64,000 nt of DNA from Massilia kyonggiensis (GTDB taxonomy: Bacteria; Pseudomonadota; Gammaproteobacteria; Burkholderiales; Burkholderiaceae_D), in contig NZ_JANUGY010000018.1 of assembly GCF_024756235.1 (NCBI RefSeq), positions 1 through 64,000 on the forward strand, written 5' to 3'. Numbering within the stretch: the stretch's first letter is position 1; each line of letters opens with the position of its first letter. A program made the position numbers and the translations under genes. This document shows, one piece after another, positions 52,660-62,359 of the stretch. The notes below the pieces were generated by a model. The model made no database searches and was not told the origin of the DNA. It saw only the letters and a program-made list of their open reading frames with translations.

Positions 52660-55600
52660 TCACGCCACCTTCGTCAATACCACCTTCGGCTCCTGCTCCA
52701 CATCGACGAGTTGCTCGTCCGTCATCGGCCCGGTGCCACTGTACTTGTCGAGGTATAAATAAATCACCGGCGTGATGTACAGCGTGATGACTTGCGAGAA
52801 GATCAGGCCGCCGCACACCGCGAGACCCAGCGGCTGGCGCAACTCGGCGCCGGCACCGAGGCCCAGCGCGATCGGCAGCGCGCCCATCAGCGCGGCCAGC
52901 GTCGTCATCATGATCGGGCGGAAGCGCAGGATGCACGCCTCGCGAATCGCCTGCTCCGGCGCCATGCCGCGGTTGCGCTGGGCATCGAGGGCGAAGTCGA
53001 TCATCATGATCGCGTTCTTTTTCACGATGCCGATCAGCATCAGGATGCCGATGATGGCGATCATCGTCAGGTCCAGGTCGAACAGGCGCAGCGTGAGCAA
53101 CGCGCCCACCGCGGCGGACGGCAGGCCGGCCAGGATCGTGATCGGGTGGATGAAACTCTCGTAGAGCACGCCCAGCAGCACGTAGATGACGCCGACCGCG
53201 GCGACGATCAGGATCAGCTGGCTCGACTGCGAATCCTGGAACACGGCCGCGTCGCCGCCGTATTTCGTGATGATGGACGCGGGCAGTTTCATGTCGCGGC
53301 CCATCTGCTCGATCGCGGCCGTGGCGTCGCCCAGCGGCGCGTCCGGCGCGAGATTGAACGACAGCGTGATCGCCTGCAGCTGGCCCTGGTGGTTGACGGC
53401 GATGGGGCCGACGGTGCGCTTGACGGTCGCCACGCTGGAGAGCTGCACCAGCTGGCCCGTCTTGCTGCGCACCGACAGGCGCGACAGTGCGTCCTCGAAC
53501 TGGCGGTCTTCGTTGGCCGTCTCCAGGATCACGTAATAGCTGGCCGCGCTGGAATAAATCGTCGACACCTGGCGCTCACCGAACGCCGCGTACAGCGCCG
53601 TGCGGATGTCGCCCAGCTGCACGCCCAGCAGATTGGCCTTGTCGCGGTCGATGTCGAGCTTGGCCTGCAAGCCCTTGTCCTGCGTATCGCTCGTCACGTC
53701 GCGGAACAGCGGGTTGTTGCGCATGCGCTCCATGTACTGGTTGGCCCACTGGCTGATGTCGGCACCGGACACGCTCTGCAGCGTGTACTGGTAGCGGCTC
53801 TTGCTCGGGCGGCCGCCCAGCTGCAGGTTCTGCACCGGGGCCATGTAGACGTTGACGCCGGCGATTCCGCGCAGCGACTTGCGCAGGCGGTCGACGACCT
53901 GCGGCATCTTGTCGCGCTGGGCGCGGGGTTTCAGCACGATGAACATGCGGCCATTGTTGCCGCCGCCCGTGAACGACGTGACGTCCTGCACGGCCGGATC
54001 GGCCTGGATCACGTCCGCCACCTTCGTCTGCAGCACGACGAGCGCGGACGACGAGATGTCCTCGGCGGCCTCGGTCGTCACGCGCAGCTGGCCGATGTCT
54101 TCCTCGGGGAAGAACCCTTTCGGGATGGTCGTGTACAGCACGACGGTCAGCGCGAACGTGCCGAACGCGACGATCAATACGACGAAGCGGTGCTTCAGCG
54201 CCACGTCCAGCGTCTTTTCGTACGCATTGCGCAACGCCGTGAAGCCCCGCTCGAAATGGCGGCCGATGAAACTCTTTTCTTCCGTGTGGTCATGACCATG
54301 TGCCGGCAGCAGGCGCGACGAGAGCATCGGCACCAGCGTCAGCGACACGGCGGCCGATACCAGGATGGCCAGGCCGACGATCACGGCGAATTCGTGGAAC
54401 AGCAGGCCGATCACGCCCGGCATGAAGAAGATCGGGATGAACACGGCCACGAGCGATACCGAGATCGACACGATGGTAAACCCCATCTCGCGCGAACCGT
54501 CGAGCGCGGCGCGCATCGGCTTCTTGCCCATCTCGATGTGGCGCACGATGTTTTCCAGCACGACGATCGCGTCGTCGACGACGAGGCCCACGGCGAGCGT
54601 GATGCCCAGCAGCGAGATGTTGTCGAGGCTGTAGCCGAGCCAGTACAGCAGCGCCAGCGCGCCCAGCAGCGAGATCGGCATCGTGACGGCGGGGATGAAC
54701 GTGGCCGACGCGCGATGCAGGAACAGGAAGATCACGAGCACGACGAGGCCCACCGTCAGCGCCAGCGTGAAGTTCACGTCGTGGATCGCCTCGCGGATCG
54801 AGACGGAGCGGTCGTTGACGAGGTTGATCTTGATCGACGCCGGCAGTTGCGACTGGAAGCGCGGCAGCAGGCGGCGTACGCCGTCGACCACCTCGACGGT
54901 ATTCGCGTTCGGCTGGCGCTGCACGAGCAGCACGATGGCGCGCTCGCCGTTGTAGGCGCCGAAGGCCCGGGTCGACTGGTAGCTGTCCTCGACGGTGGCC
55001 ACGTCGCGCAGGCGCACGGGCAGGCCGTCGCGCGTGGCGACGATCAGGTTCTCGAAGTCGGCCGCCTTCATCATCTGGGCCGGGCCCTGGATGGTCAAGG
55101 TCTGCTGCGGGCCGTCGAGGATGCCCAGCGCGGAGTTCGAGTTGGCCGAGCGCAGCGCCGTCGCCAGCTCGTCCATCGTGATGTTGCGGGCATTCATGAG
55201 GTCGGTCTTCGCGCGCACGCGCACGGCGAAGCGCTTGCCGCCGTTGACGGACACCTGCGCCACGCCCGGCAACGTCGAGATCGCGGGCGACACGAGGTTT
55301 TCCGCGTAATCGTTCAGCTCGGACAAATTCATCGACGGCGACGTCATCGTCATGAACAGCACGGGCGCATCGGCCGGGTTGACCTTGCGGTACGACGGCA
55401 AGGTCGTCATTTCCTGAGGCAGCTGGCGCTGGGCGGCGAGCAGCGCGGCCTGCACGTCGACGGCGGCCGCGTTGACGTCGATCGACGGGTCGAATTCCAG
55501 CGTGAGCGACGTGCTGCCCTGGGTGCTCGTCGACGTGATCAGGTTGATGCCGGCGATGGTCGAGAACTGCTTTTCGAGCGGCAGCGCGACGGACGAGGCC

Positions 55601-55776
55601 ATCGTCTCGGGGCTGGCGCCGTCCAGGTTGGCGTTGACGTTGATGACTGGCGTGTTATAGCTGGGCAGCGCCGCGACGGGGATGTGCGAATACGCGAGGA
55701 TGCCGACCAGGATCAGGCTGATCGACAGCAGCACGACCATCACGGGCCGGCGGATGCACAGTTCGGACAGGTTCAT
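52660..55776 (-). CDS. RND multidrug efflux transporter, permease subunit (MdtB/C-like)
   Basis: The 1038-residue protein has the two-fold RND architecture: first helix LCIRRPVMVVLLSISLILVG, porter domains, proton-relay Asp pair in AVGLVVDDAIVVLENI (TM4), and the second half starting LKHRFVVLIVAFGTFALTVV, with a Lys in IGIVKKNAIMM (TM10). Sequence character is of the HAE-1/MdtBC group, which exports drugs, bile salts or novobiocin. It pairs with the adaptor gene four bases upstream. No outer-membrane factor gene is nearby, so a TolC-like partner must lie elsewhere. Confidence 0.95.
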   Translation of the reverse strand: MNLSELCIRRPVMVVLLSISLILVGILAYSHIPVAALPSYNTPVINVNANLDGASPETMASSVALPLEKQFSTIAGINLITSTSTQGSTSLTLEFDPSIDVNAAAVDVQAALLAAQRQLPQEMTTLPSYRKVNPADAPVLFMTMTSPSMNLSELNDYAENLVSPAISTLPGVAQVSVNGGKRFAVRVRAKTDLMNARNITMDELATALRSANSNSALGILDGPQQTLTIQGPAQMMKAADFENLIVATRDGLPVRLRDVATVEDSYQSTRAFGAYNGERAIVLLVQRQPNANTVEVVDGVRRLLPRFQSQLPASIKINLVNDRSVSIREAIHDVNFTLALTVGLVVLVIFLFLHRASATFIPAVTMPISLLGALALLYWLGYSLDNISLLGITLAVGLVVDDAIVVLENIVRHIEMGKKPMRAALDGSREMGFTIVSISVSLVAVFIPIFFMPGVIGLLFHEFAVIVGLAILVSAAVSLTLVPMLSSRLLPAHGHDHTEEKSFIGRHFERGFTALRNAYEKTLDVALKHRFVVLIVAFGTFALTVVLYTTIPKGFFPEEDIGQLRVTTEAAEDISSSALVVLQTKVADVIQADPAVQDVTSFTGGGNNGRMFIVLKPRAQRDKMPQVVDRLRKSLRGIAGVNVYMAPVQNLQLGGRPSKSRYQYTLQSVSGADISQWANQYMERMRNNPLFRDVTSDTQDKGLQAKLDIDRDKANLLGVQLGDIRTALYAAFGERQVSTIYSSAASYYVILETANEDRQFEDALSRLSVRSKTGQLVQLSSVATVKRTVGPIAVNHQGQLQAITLSFNLAPDAPLGDATAAIEQMGRDMKLPASIITKYGGDAAVFQDSQSSQLILIVAAVGVIYVLLGVLYESFIHPITILAGLPSAAVGALLTLRLFDLDLTMIAIIGILMLIGIVKKNAIMMIDFALDAQRNRGMAPEQAIREACILRFRPIMMTTLAALMGALPIALGLGAGAELRQPLGLAVCGGLIFSQVITLYITPVIYLYLDKYSGTGPMTDEQLVDVEQEPKVVLTKVA

Positions 55777-55780
55777 CGTT

Positions 55781-56950
55781 TCAGCCCTTGTCGGCGACGT
55801 GGACGTCTTTGCCTTTGCCCATCTCGGACGCCAGGCGCACCTTGGCGCCGGGACGCACGTTCTGCTTGCCGTCGGTAATGACCTGCTCGCTGCCGGCGAG
55901 GCCGCTGACGGCCGCATCCACGCCCGCGCCGTACACGCGGCGCACCGGCACGAGGCGCGCCGAATGATCCTTCTCGAGCACGTACACGAACGTGCCCTGG
56001 GCATTGGTGATGATGGCGTTCTGCGGGATCACGACGGCATCCTTCAAGGTCTGCACGATGACCTTCGTGTTCACGTACTGGCCGGGCCACAGCGTGGTCT
56101 CGCGGTTGTCGAACTCGGCCTTTACCTTGATCGTGCCGGCTTGCGGGTCGACCGTGTTGTCGACGAAGCTCAGTTGGCCCTTCACCGGCGCCAGGTCGGC
56201 GCCCGGCAACGCCTCGACCTCGACCTTGCCCCGCTTCTGCGCCGCGAGCAGCGACGGCAGGCTCGATTCCGGCAGGGTGAACGCGACGGTGATCGGGTCG
56301 AGCTGGGTGATCGTCGTGAGCGACGTCGCCGGCTGCACGAGGCTGCCCGGATAGACGTTGATGCCGCCCACGCGGCCGGACATCGGCGCGCGGATCGCGG
56401 TGTAGCTCGTCGTCACGCTGCTCGCGCGCGCGGCCGCGCTGTCGGCCTGCAGGGTGGCGCGGGCCTGGTCGACCTGGGCGCGCAGCGTGTCGACGGCGCT
56501 CTGGGCGATGAAGTGCTGGGCGAACAGGTCCTGGCTGCGCTTGTATTGCCGCTCGAGGTCGGCCAGCGAAGCGCGGTCGCGTTCGACCTGGGCCTGGGCC
56601 TTGTCGAGGTTGGCGCGGTCTTCGCGGTCGTCGAGCGAGAACATCAGCTCGCCCTGTTTGACGAACTGGCCTTCCTTGATGTGGACTTGCCGGATGGTGG
56701 CGGTCGTCTGCGGGTGCAGGTCGACGGTGCGGATCGGCGTCACGGTGCCGTTGGCCTGCTGCACGACGGCCACGTCCTGGCGTTGCGGCGCCACGACGTT
56801 GACGACGGCCGGCGGCTGCGCACCTTTACCCTTGCCGCCCGGAGCGGCGGCCCCGTCGGCGTGCGCGTCGGACCCGCCTTTCATTGCCCACGTACCGAGG
56901 CCGACGGCCGCGACGATGCCGGCGACAATCGCGATATTCTTGGTCTTCAT
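55781..56950 (-). CDS. RND efflux periplasmic adaptor subunit (HlyD/MdtA-like)
   Basis: This 389-residue membrane-fusion protein has an N-terminal anchor (about residues 6-22), a lipoyl half-motif (TIRQVHIKEGQFVKQGELMF), an alpha-hairpin (QAQVERDRASLADLERQ), the returning lipoyl strand (TAIRAPMSGRVGGINVYPGS) and beta-barrel and membrane-proximal domains. The ATG at 56950 has GGGAG six bases upstream. It follows the OmpR-type two-component genes by 135 bases, suggesting the pump is controlled by them. Confidence 0.95.
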   Translation of the reverse strand: MKTKNIAIVAGIVAAVGLGTWAMKGGSDAHADGAAAPGGKGKGAQPPAVVNVVAPQRQDVAVVQQANGTVTPIRTVDLHPQTTATIRQVHIKEGQFVKQGELMFSLDDREDRANLDKAQAQVERDRASLADLERQYKRSQDLFAQHFIAQSAVDTLRAQVDQARATLQADSAAARASSVTTSYTAIRAPMSGRVGGINVYPGSLVQPATSLTTITQLDPITVAFTLPESSLPSLLAAQKRGKVEVEALPGADLAPVKGQLSFVDNTVDPQAGTIKVKAEFDNRETTLWPGQYVNTKVIVQTLKDAVVIPQNAIITNAQGTFVYVLEKDHSARLVPVRRVYGAGVDAAVSGLAGSEQVITDGKQNVRPGAKVRLASEMGKGKDVHVADKG

Positions 56951-57085
56951 TCCACTCCCTGTGCCGCTTGGCGCGGCCTCTCTCTTCTCATTTTTATGCG
57001 ATGAGGATGGCGCGGACCGCAAGGCCGAGCCTCCGTTGGCGATTGTCCCACACGGGTGTAACAGCAATGTTTCTGCCAGTGCGAA

Positions 57086-58453
57086 TTATTTGCCTGGGTA
57101 GTATTCCGGCAGCATCAACGTTGCTTCGAGCCCGCCTTCCGGATGGTTGGCGAGACTGATGCTGCCGCCGTGCTGCTCGGCGATGTTGCGGGCGATGGTG
57201 AGCCCCAGGCCCGTACCGCCCGATTCGCGCGAGCGCGACGTCTCCACCCGGTAGAACGGATCGAACACGCGCGCCAGCTCGCCGCCCGGGATGCCGGGGC
57301 CGGCGTCGCGGATGCGGATGCGCGCGGCGCCGTTGATGCGGTCGACGCTGACCCTGGCCGCGTGGCCGTATTTGACGGCGTTGTCGATCAGGTTCACCAG
57401 GCAGCGGCGCAGGTCCATCGGCCGGCCCAGCAGCGCCATGCCGGCGTGGCCGGAGAGGCTCACGCGCTGGCAGCTCTCGGCCGCGTCGGCGACCACGGAA
57501 TCCAGCAGCGAGTCGAGGTCCAGCATCTGCATGGCTTCATTGGTGTCCATGCTGCGCGCCAGGTCGAGGCCTTCGCGCACCATCGCCTGCATCGCGGACA
57601 GGTCGCCGATCAGGCGCTCCTGCAGCTCCGGCTCGCTGACCTTTTCCAGGCGCAGGCGCATGCGCGTGAGCGGCGTCTGCAGGTCGTGCGTGATGGCGGC
57701 CAGCATCTGCGTGCGCTGGAAGATGTACTGGCGGATGCGCGCCTGCATCGCGTTGAAGGCGGCGCTGGCCTGGCGGATCTCGTCGGCGCCCGTGAGGTCG
57801 AGCGGCGGGTGGTTGATGTCGTTGCCGAGGTCTTTCGCCGCCTGCGCGAGCTGCTTCAGCGGCCGCGTCGTCATGCGCGCCACGAGGTAGGCGAGGAAGG
57901 CGACGCTGACGAGGAAGATCGAGATCGTCCCCGTGTAGTCGGTGCGCTGGGGCGACGTGGCCGAGCGCGGCGGCAGCACGGACAGCACGAGCTCGTCGCC
58001 GTCGCGCAGACGCACGCTGATGCTCTCGCACGTGCCGCGCCACTTCATGCGCAGCAGGCCGAACACGATGGGCTGGTCGCGCGCGGTCGCGCACGCGGCC
58101 GGGCGCGCGGCCAGCGAGCGCAGCACGTAGCCCTTGCCCATGCGGGCCGCAAGAGCCTGGGCGAATTCGGAATTGACGGGGGCCAGCGCGGCCGGCTGCG
58201 TGTCGGCGTCGACAAGCTGCATGCCGGGCCGGTTGGCCACGTCCAGGTAGGCCTTGCGCGCGGACTCCGGGACGATCTCGGTGGCCATGATCAACTGTTC
58301 GGCGCGGTCGAGCCAGTGGAGGTCGCGGAACTCGTCGATGACGCGCTGGCGCTCGGCGTCGGCCAGCAGCTGGGTCAGCGCGGCCGTGAGCAGGATGCCC
58401 AGCAGCAGGGTAGCAAACACGCGGCCCGTCATCGAGCCGAGGAAAGCTCTCAC
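57086..58453 (-). CDS. EnvZ-like sensor histidine kinase
   Basis: The 455-residue protein has a first membrane helix (FATLLLGILLTAALTQLL), a periplasmic domain of about 150 residues, a second helix (ISIFLVSVAFLAYLVARM), HAMP, a HisKA motif ITHDLQTPLTRMR and an ATPase domain with NLIDNAVKYG, DAGPGIP and GGTGLGLTI. Two Cys residues in the periplasmic loop (AACATA; RGTCES) could form a disulfide. Its start overlaps the response-regulator stop (ATGA). Confidence 0.94.
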   Translation of the reverse strand: MRAFLGSMTGRVFATLLLGILLTAALTQLLADAERQRVIDEFRDLHWLDRAEQLIMATEIVPESARKAYLDVANRPGMQLVDADTQPAALAPVNSEFAQALAARMGKGYVLRSLAARPAACATARDQPIVFGLLRMKWRGTCESISVRLRDGDELVLSVLPPRSATSPQRTDYTGTISIFLVSVAFLAYLVARMTTRPLKQLAQAAKDLGNDINHPPLDLTGADEIRQASAAFNAMQARIRQYIFQRTQMLAAITHDLQTPLTRMRLRLEKVSEPELQERLIGDLSAMQAMVREGLDLARSMDTNEAMQMLDLDSLLDSVVADAAESCQRVSLSGHAGMALLGRPMDLRRCLVNLIDNAVKYGHAARVSVDRINGAARIRIRDAGPGIPGGELARVFDPFYRVETSRSRESGGTGLGLTIARNIAEQHGGSISLANHPEGGLEATLMLPEYYPGK

Positions 58454-59178
58454 GCGCTCGGCTCCACGGTGACCTGGCCGGCCAGCACGTAGCCGCCGTT
58501 GCGGACGGTCTTGATGATCTGGGGCATGCGCGCATCCTCGCCCAGCTTCTGGCGCAGGCGGCTGATCTGGATGTCGATCGAGCGGTCGAACGGGTCGGCA
58601 TCGCGGCCCTGCGTGAGGTTCAGCAGCTGGTCGCGGTTCAGCACGCGGTTCGGGTGCTCCAGGAAGACGCGCAGCAGGCGGAACTCGGCGCCGGACAGCA
58701 TGATGATCACGCCCTGCGGATTGACGAGGTGGCGCGCGGTGAGGTCGAGCGTCCAGCCCGAGAATTTCATCTGCTGCACGTTCTCGGCCTGCGAGTTCGG
58801 CGGCATCGCGTGGCTGCGGCGCAGCACGCTGCGGATGCGCGCCAGCAGTTCGCGCGGCTCGAACGGTTTCGGCAGGTAGTCGTCGGCGCCCATTTCGAGG
58901 CCGAGGATGCGGTCCAGCGGCTCGCTACGGGCCGTGAGCATGATCACGGGCATGGTCGAATGCGCGCGCAGCTTGCGGCACAGCGTGAGCCCGTCGTCGC
59001 CCGGCAGGTTGAGGTCGAGCACGATCAGGTCCGGACGCGACTCGTCCAGGATTTTCCACATGGCGGTGCCGTCGGCCGCGGCCAGCGCGCGGTAGCCGTT
59101 CGCTTCCAGGTAATCGGCCAGCAGCGATCGGATATCGCGGTCGTCGTCGACGATCAGGATGGTAGATGGATTGTCCAT
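58450..59178 (-). CDS. OmpR/PhoB-family response regulator
   Basis: The 242-residue regulator has a receiver domain (VDDDRDI, phospho-acceptor in IVLDLNLPGDDG, LTARSEP, Lys in YLPKPFEPRE) and a winged-helix output domain (LSGAEFRLLRVFLEHPNRVL, VDIQISRLRQKLG-like). It controls genes through tandem half-sites; direct TTGTAT repeats occur just upstream of its own start. It forms an operon with the kinase and probably the RND genes. Confidence 0.95.
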   Translation of the reverse strand: MDNPSTILIVDDDRDIRSLLADYLEANGYRALAAADGTAMWKILDESRPDLIVLDLNLPGDDGLTLCRKLRAHSTMPVIMLTARSEPLDRILGLEMGADDYLPKPFEPRELLARIRSVLRRSHAMPPNSQAENVQQMKFSGWTLDLTARHLVNPQGVIIMLSGAEFRLLRVFLEHPNRVLNRDQLLNLTQGRDADPFDRSIDIQISRLRQKLGEDARMPQIIKTVRNGGYVLAGQVTVEPSA

Positions 59179-59217
59179 GCCGCCATTATCGCGAGTTGTC
59201 CGGGCCCTGAACAGTCA

Positions 59218-59268
59218 CTTTGTATCGGCTTGTATATGGATCTTCCAGGGAAACAAATTGATACAAAG
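59218..59268. promoter_or_regulatory. candidate OmpR-type operator with tandem TTGTAT half-sites
   Basis: TTGTAT occurs at 59220-59225 and again at 59230-59235, exactly ten bases apart, the spacing of PhoB/OmpR-family half-sites. CTTTGTATC (59218-59226) and GATACAAAG (59260-59268) are also a perfect 9-base inverted repeat. The site lies between the response-regulator start and the spy-like gene. Binding by the local regulator is inference. Confidence 0.5.
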
Positions 59269-59406
59269 AACGAGACAGCGGAAAAGCTCCGCTTACATCT
59301 TGCGCCCATGATGGGAACCGTGCGAAGACGACGCGATGCACGCAGATCGGAGCATGAAGACAACGTTTGGCCGTTTGCCAACTTTAACCCTGACCAGGAA
59401 CCTGAG

Positions 59407-59901
59407 ATGAAAACCTATCGCAAACACCTTATCACCGCCCTGTCCGCGCTGACCCTCGGCGCCGCCGCGCTGGGCGCCCATGCGCAGACCACGGACCAGG
59501 CCGCACCGCAGGCGCGTCACGGCATGCAGCACCAGAAACTGACGCCGGAACAGCGCGCGCAATTCCGCGCCAAGCGGATCGCGAAGCTGCACGACGAGCT
59601 GAAGATCACGCCGGCCCAGGAAAACGCCTGGAACGCGTTCGTGAACTCGATGCAGCCGCCGGCACGCCAGCCGCACGACCGCGCCGCCTGGGCCAACCTG
59701 ACGGCACCGGAACGCATGGCGAAGATGATCGAACGGCAGAAGCAGCGCACGGCCGCCCTCGAGCAGCGCCAGGCGTCGCTGAACACCTTCTACTCGGTCC
59801 TCAGCGCGGACCAGAAGAAGACGTTCGACGAGAAGGCGGCACGCGTCGGCCACCGCGGCCACTTCGGCCACGGCCGCCGCGGCAATACCGCGCAAGGTTG
59901 A
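59407..59901 (+). CDS. Spy/CpxP-family periplasmic protein (LTXXQ repeats)
   Basis: The 164-residue exported protein has a signal peptide ending AALGAHAQ and a helical body with LTPEQRAQFRAKR and LSADQKKTFDEKA, the paired LTxxQ motifs of the Spy/CpxP chaperone family. A His/Gly/Arg-rich tail may bind metal. Such proteins hold periplasmic proteins under envelope stress and can restrain sensor kinases. It is divergent from the two-component system and shares its regulatory region, so co-control is likely. CTGAG precedes the ATG rather than a strong ribosome site. Confidence 0.88.
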   Translation: MKTYRKHLITALSALTLGAAALGAHAQTTDQAAPQARHGMQHQKLTPEQRAQFRAKRIAKLHDELKITPAQENAWNAFVNSMQPPARQPHDRAAWANLTAPERMAKMIERQKQRTAALEQRQASLNTFYSVLSADQKKTFDEKAARVGHRGHFGHGRRGNTAQG

Positions 59902-59904
59902 CCG

Positions 59905-61737
59905 TTACTGCAGCCTGCCCAGCGAGCCAAGGAACTTGTTCGCATCCTGATAGCCGATCACCCGGCTATCGGGAATTTCCTTCCCCTGCTTGTCGAACAG
60001 GATGATGCCCGGCGGCCCGAACAGGCCGAAGCGCTTGAGCATTGCCCGGTCATCCGCATCGTTGGCCGTCACGTCGACCTGCAGCAGCACCGTGTTCGCG
60101 AGCCGCGCCTTGACGGCCGGATCGACGAAGGTCAGCTTTTCCATTTCCTTGCACGACACGCACCAGTCCGCATAAAAGTCCAGCATCGCCGTGCGGCCGC
60201 CGGTGGCGGCCAATGCGGCGTCGAGCTGGGCCACGGTCTTGATGCGCGTGAACGCGAGCGGCTGCGCGTGCGCGCCGCCCGTGAAGCGGGCCAGCGGCGC
60301 GAGCGGGTCGCGTGCCCCGCTGGCCACGCCGACCAGTTGCGTGGCGCCCAGCACGACGCTGGCGGCGCCGAGGGCGAGCGCGGCCCAGTGCCCGCGCAAG
60401 CCGCGCAGCAGATAAAAGCCATAGCCCAGCAGCAGCGCGGCCCACAGGACCATCTGCACGATACCCGGCAGCACGGGCGCGGCCATCCACAACGCCATCG
60501 CCAGCATCAGCACGCCGAAGAAGCGTTTCACCGATTCCATCCACAGGCCGGCGCGCGGCAGCAGCGAGCCGGCCGACACGCCCACGAGCAGCAGCGGGAT
60601 GCTCATGCCGACCGCCATCGCGAACAGGGCGGCGCCGCCGATGACGACGTCGCGCGTCTGGCTGATGTACACGAGCGCACCCGCGAGCGGCGCCGCCACG
60701 CACGGGCCGACGATCAGCGCGGAGATCGCGCCCATCACGAACACCCCCGCGAGCTTGCCGGACGACTGGCGGCCGGAGACGGTGGATAGCCGCGTCTGCA
60801 ACGCCGCGGGGACCTGCAACTGGTAGACGTCGAACATCGACAACGCCATCACGACGATGAGCACCGCGAAACCGCCCAGCACCCAGGGATTCTGCAGCGC
60901 CGCCGCCAGCCCTTCGCCCAGCAGGCCGGCCGCCACGCCCAGTGCGGTGTAGACGATCGCCATCCCGAACGAGTAGGCAAGCGACAGCACGAACCCGCGC
61001 GTGCGGTGCACGTGCTTTCCTTCTCCCACGATGATCGACGACAGGATCGGCACCATCGGCAGCACGCACGGCGTGAACGCGAGGCCCAGGCCCAGCAGGA
61101 TGAACGCGGGGACGATGGCCAGCAGGCGGCCGCCCTGCAGCAGGGAGGCGATGCCGGAGAGTTCGGACGGCGCGGCCGGTTTCACGGGCGCGGCGGGTGC
61201 GGGCGCCGGTGCGGGTGGCGTGTCGGCCTGTGGCGCGGGCTGTCCCGGAAAGTTGAACCCGCCGCCCTGCCCCGGCGCGACGCTCATCTGCGGCGCGCTG
61301 CCGCCGGCGCCGGGCGTGAGCTGGACCGACGCATCCTGCGGCGGATAGCACAGGCCCTTGTCGGCGCAGCCCTGGCCGGTGGCGGTCAGGGTGAACGGTC
61401 CCGCGGCCTCGACGGGGATGCGGATCTCGACGCCGTTGTGATAGGTCTCGACGTCCTTCTGGAACGTTTCATCGTACTTGATCTTGCCCGGCGGGATAGC
61501 CGGCTCGCCCAGCTTCGCGCCGGTTGCAGTGAAACGGAAGCGCTCGCGGTACATGTAGTAGCCGTCGGCGATCGCATAATTGACGACGATCGTGTGCGCA
61601 TCCGCCATGTGCGCGGAGAACTTGAATGCCTGTTCAGGCGGCAGGAAGTCGTCGTCGGCACGGGCGGGCGAGATGAAGGCGAGGCAGGCCAGCAGCATGG
61701 CTGCCAGCAGACGCACGATGGAGGAAGATCGGGACAT
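59905..61737 (-). CDS. dsbD: thiol:disulfide interchange protein DsbD
   Basis: The 610-residue reductant hub has a signal peptide, an N-terminal nDsbD domain with the Cys pair GCADKGLCYPPQ, an eight-helix membrane domain (GLAFTPCVLPMVPILS with conserved Cys, and IVGPCVAAPLAGAL) and a C-terminal thioredoxin domain with FYADWCVSCKEMEK. It carries electrons from cytosolic thioredoxin to the periplasm to keep apocytochromes and DsbC reduced, serving the ResB/CcsB pathway here. A Pro/Ala linker separates the first two domains. It converges on the spy-like gene three bases away. Confidence 0.96.
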   Translation of the reverse strand: MSRSSSIVRLLAAMLLACLAFISPARADDDFLPPEQAFKFSAHMADAHTIVVNYAIADGYYMYRERFRFTATGAKLGEPAIPPGKIKYDETFQKDVETYHNGVEIRIPVEAAGPFTLTATGQGCADKGLCYPPQDASVQLTPGAGGSAPQMSVAPGQGGGFNFPGQPAPQADTPPAPAPAPAAPVKPAAPSELSGIASLLQGGRLLAIVPAFILLGLGLAFTPCVLPMVPILSSIIVGEGKHVHRTRGFVLSLAYSFGMAIVYTALGVAAGLLGEGLAAALQNPWVLGGFAVLIVVMALSMFDVYQLQVPAALQTRLSTVSGRQSSGKLAGVFVMGAISALIVGPCVAAPLAGALVYISQTRDVVIGGAALFAMAVGMSIPLLLVGVSAGSLLPRAGLWMESVKRFFGVLMLAMALWMAAPVLPGIVQMVLWAALLLGYGFYLLRGLRGHWAALALGAASVVLGATQLVGVASGARDPLAPLARFTGGAHAQPLAFTRIKTVAQLDAALAATGGRTAMLDFYADWCVSCKEMEKLTFVDPAVKARLANTVLLQVDVTANDADDRAMLKRFGLFGPPGIILFDKQGKEIPDSRVIGYQDANKFLGSLGRLQ

Positions 61738-61800
61738 GGTCGGAATATTGGTTCAACGCATCAGAATGGTACACCGGGTACGCCCGGTGCGCTGCGGACG

Positions 61801-61829
61801 AAAAAAAACCAGGCCGGAGCCTGGTTTTT
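61801..61829 (-). terminator. terminator of the alpha operon (after rplQ)
   Basis: An 11-bp perfect stem (AAAAACCAGGC with GCCTGGTTTTT) around CGGA has A/T runs on both sides. It lies 20-48 bases past the rplQ stop and upstream of dsbD on the same strand. Confidence 0.9.
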
Positions 61830-61848
61830 CAGAGTGCCTGAACCGCGA

Positions 61849-62244
61849 TTACTCGGCGGTCGGCGCGTCTTCAGCCGAGGTGACTTCCGGACGGTCGACC
61901 AGCTCGACGTAGGCCATCGGGGCGTTGTCGCCAACGCGGAAGCCCATCTTCAGGATACGGATGTAGCCGCCCGGACGCGCGTTGTAGCGCGGGCCGATTT
62001 CGGCGAACAGCTTCTGGACGATTTCGCGGTCGCGCAGACGGGCGAATGCCAGGCGCTTGTTGGCCAGCGTGTCGTTCTTGCCCAGGGTGATGATCGGCTC
62101 GACGACTTTGCGCAGTTCCTTGGCTTTCGGCAGGGTGGTCTTGATCGCTTCGTGACGCAGCAGCGAAACGGTCATGTTGCGCAGCATGGCGAGGCGGTGG
62201 GACGAGGTACGGTTCAGCTTGCGAAGGCCGTGACGGTGACGCAT
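61849..62244 (-). CDS. rplQ: 50S ribosomal protein L17
   Basis: The 131-residue protein has the family opening MRHRHGLRKLNRTSSHRLAM and then RNMTVSLLRHEAIKTTLPKAKELR, complete through GGYIRILKMGFRVGDNAPM. It is the last gene of the alpha operon, following rpoA after 115 bases, and ends in a strong terminator. Confidence 0.99.
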   Translation of the reverse strand: MRHRHGLRKLNRTSSHRLAMLRNMTVSLLRHEAIKTTLPKAKELRKVVEPIITLGKNDTLANKRLAFARLRDREIVQKLFAEIGPRYNARPGGYIRILKMGFRVGDNAPMAYVELVDRPEVTSAEDAPTAE

Positions 62245-62322
62245 GGTATTTCCTTTCGAGTTAAGTTTAAATCCGAGCTCTTCGATCGCCTCCGTTGAGG
62301 CGCGGGCCGGTTAGCGATAAAA

Positions 62323-62347
62323 CGCCCGGGACGACGTGTCCCGGGCG
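62323..62347 (-). other. hairpin between rpoA and rplQ
   Basis: CGCCCGGGAC and GTCCCGGGCG form a perfect 10-bp G/C stem around a 5-base loop, 13-37 bases after the rpoA stop. There is no following T run, so it may be an mRNA processing or stability element rather than a terminator. Confidence 0.7.
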
Positions 62348-62359
62348 GGTACTGCAATC

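Noticed and set aside
52792..55878. Very long plus-strand frame antisense to the RND transporter (about 1,028 codons)
   Set aside because: Its composition is Arg/His/Asp-rich and lacks any domain; it is the GC-bias mirror of the real gene. The same applies to long antisense frames over ychF, patatin, resB and rpoA.
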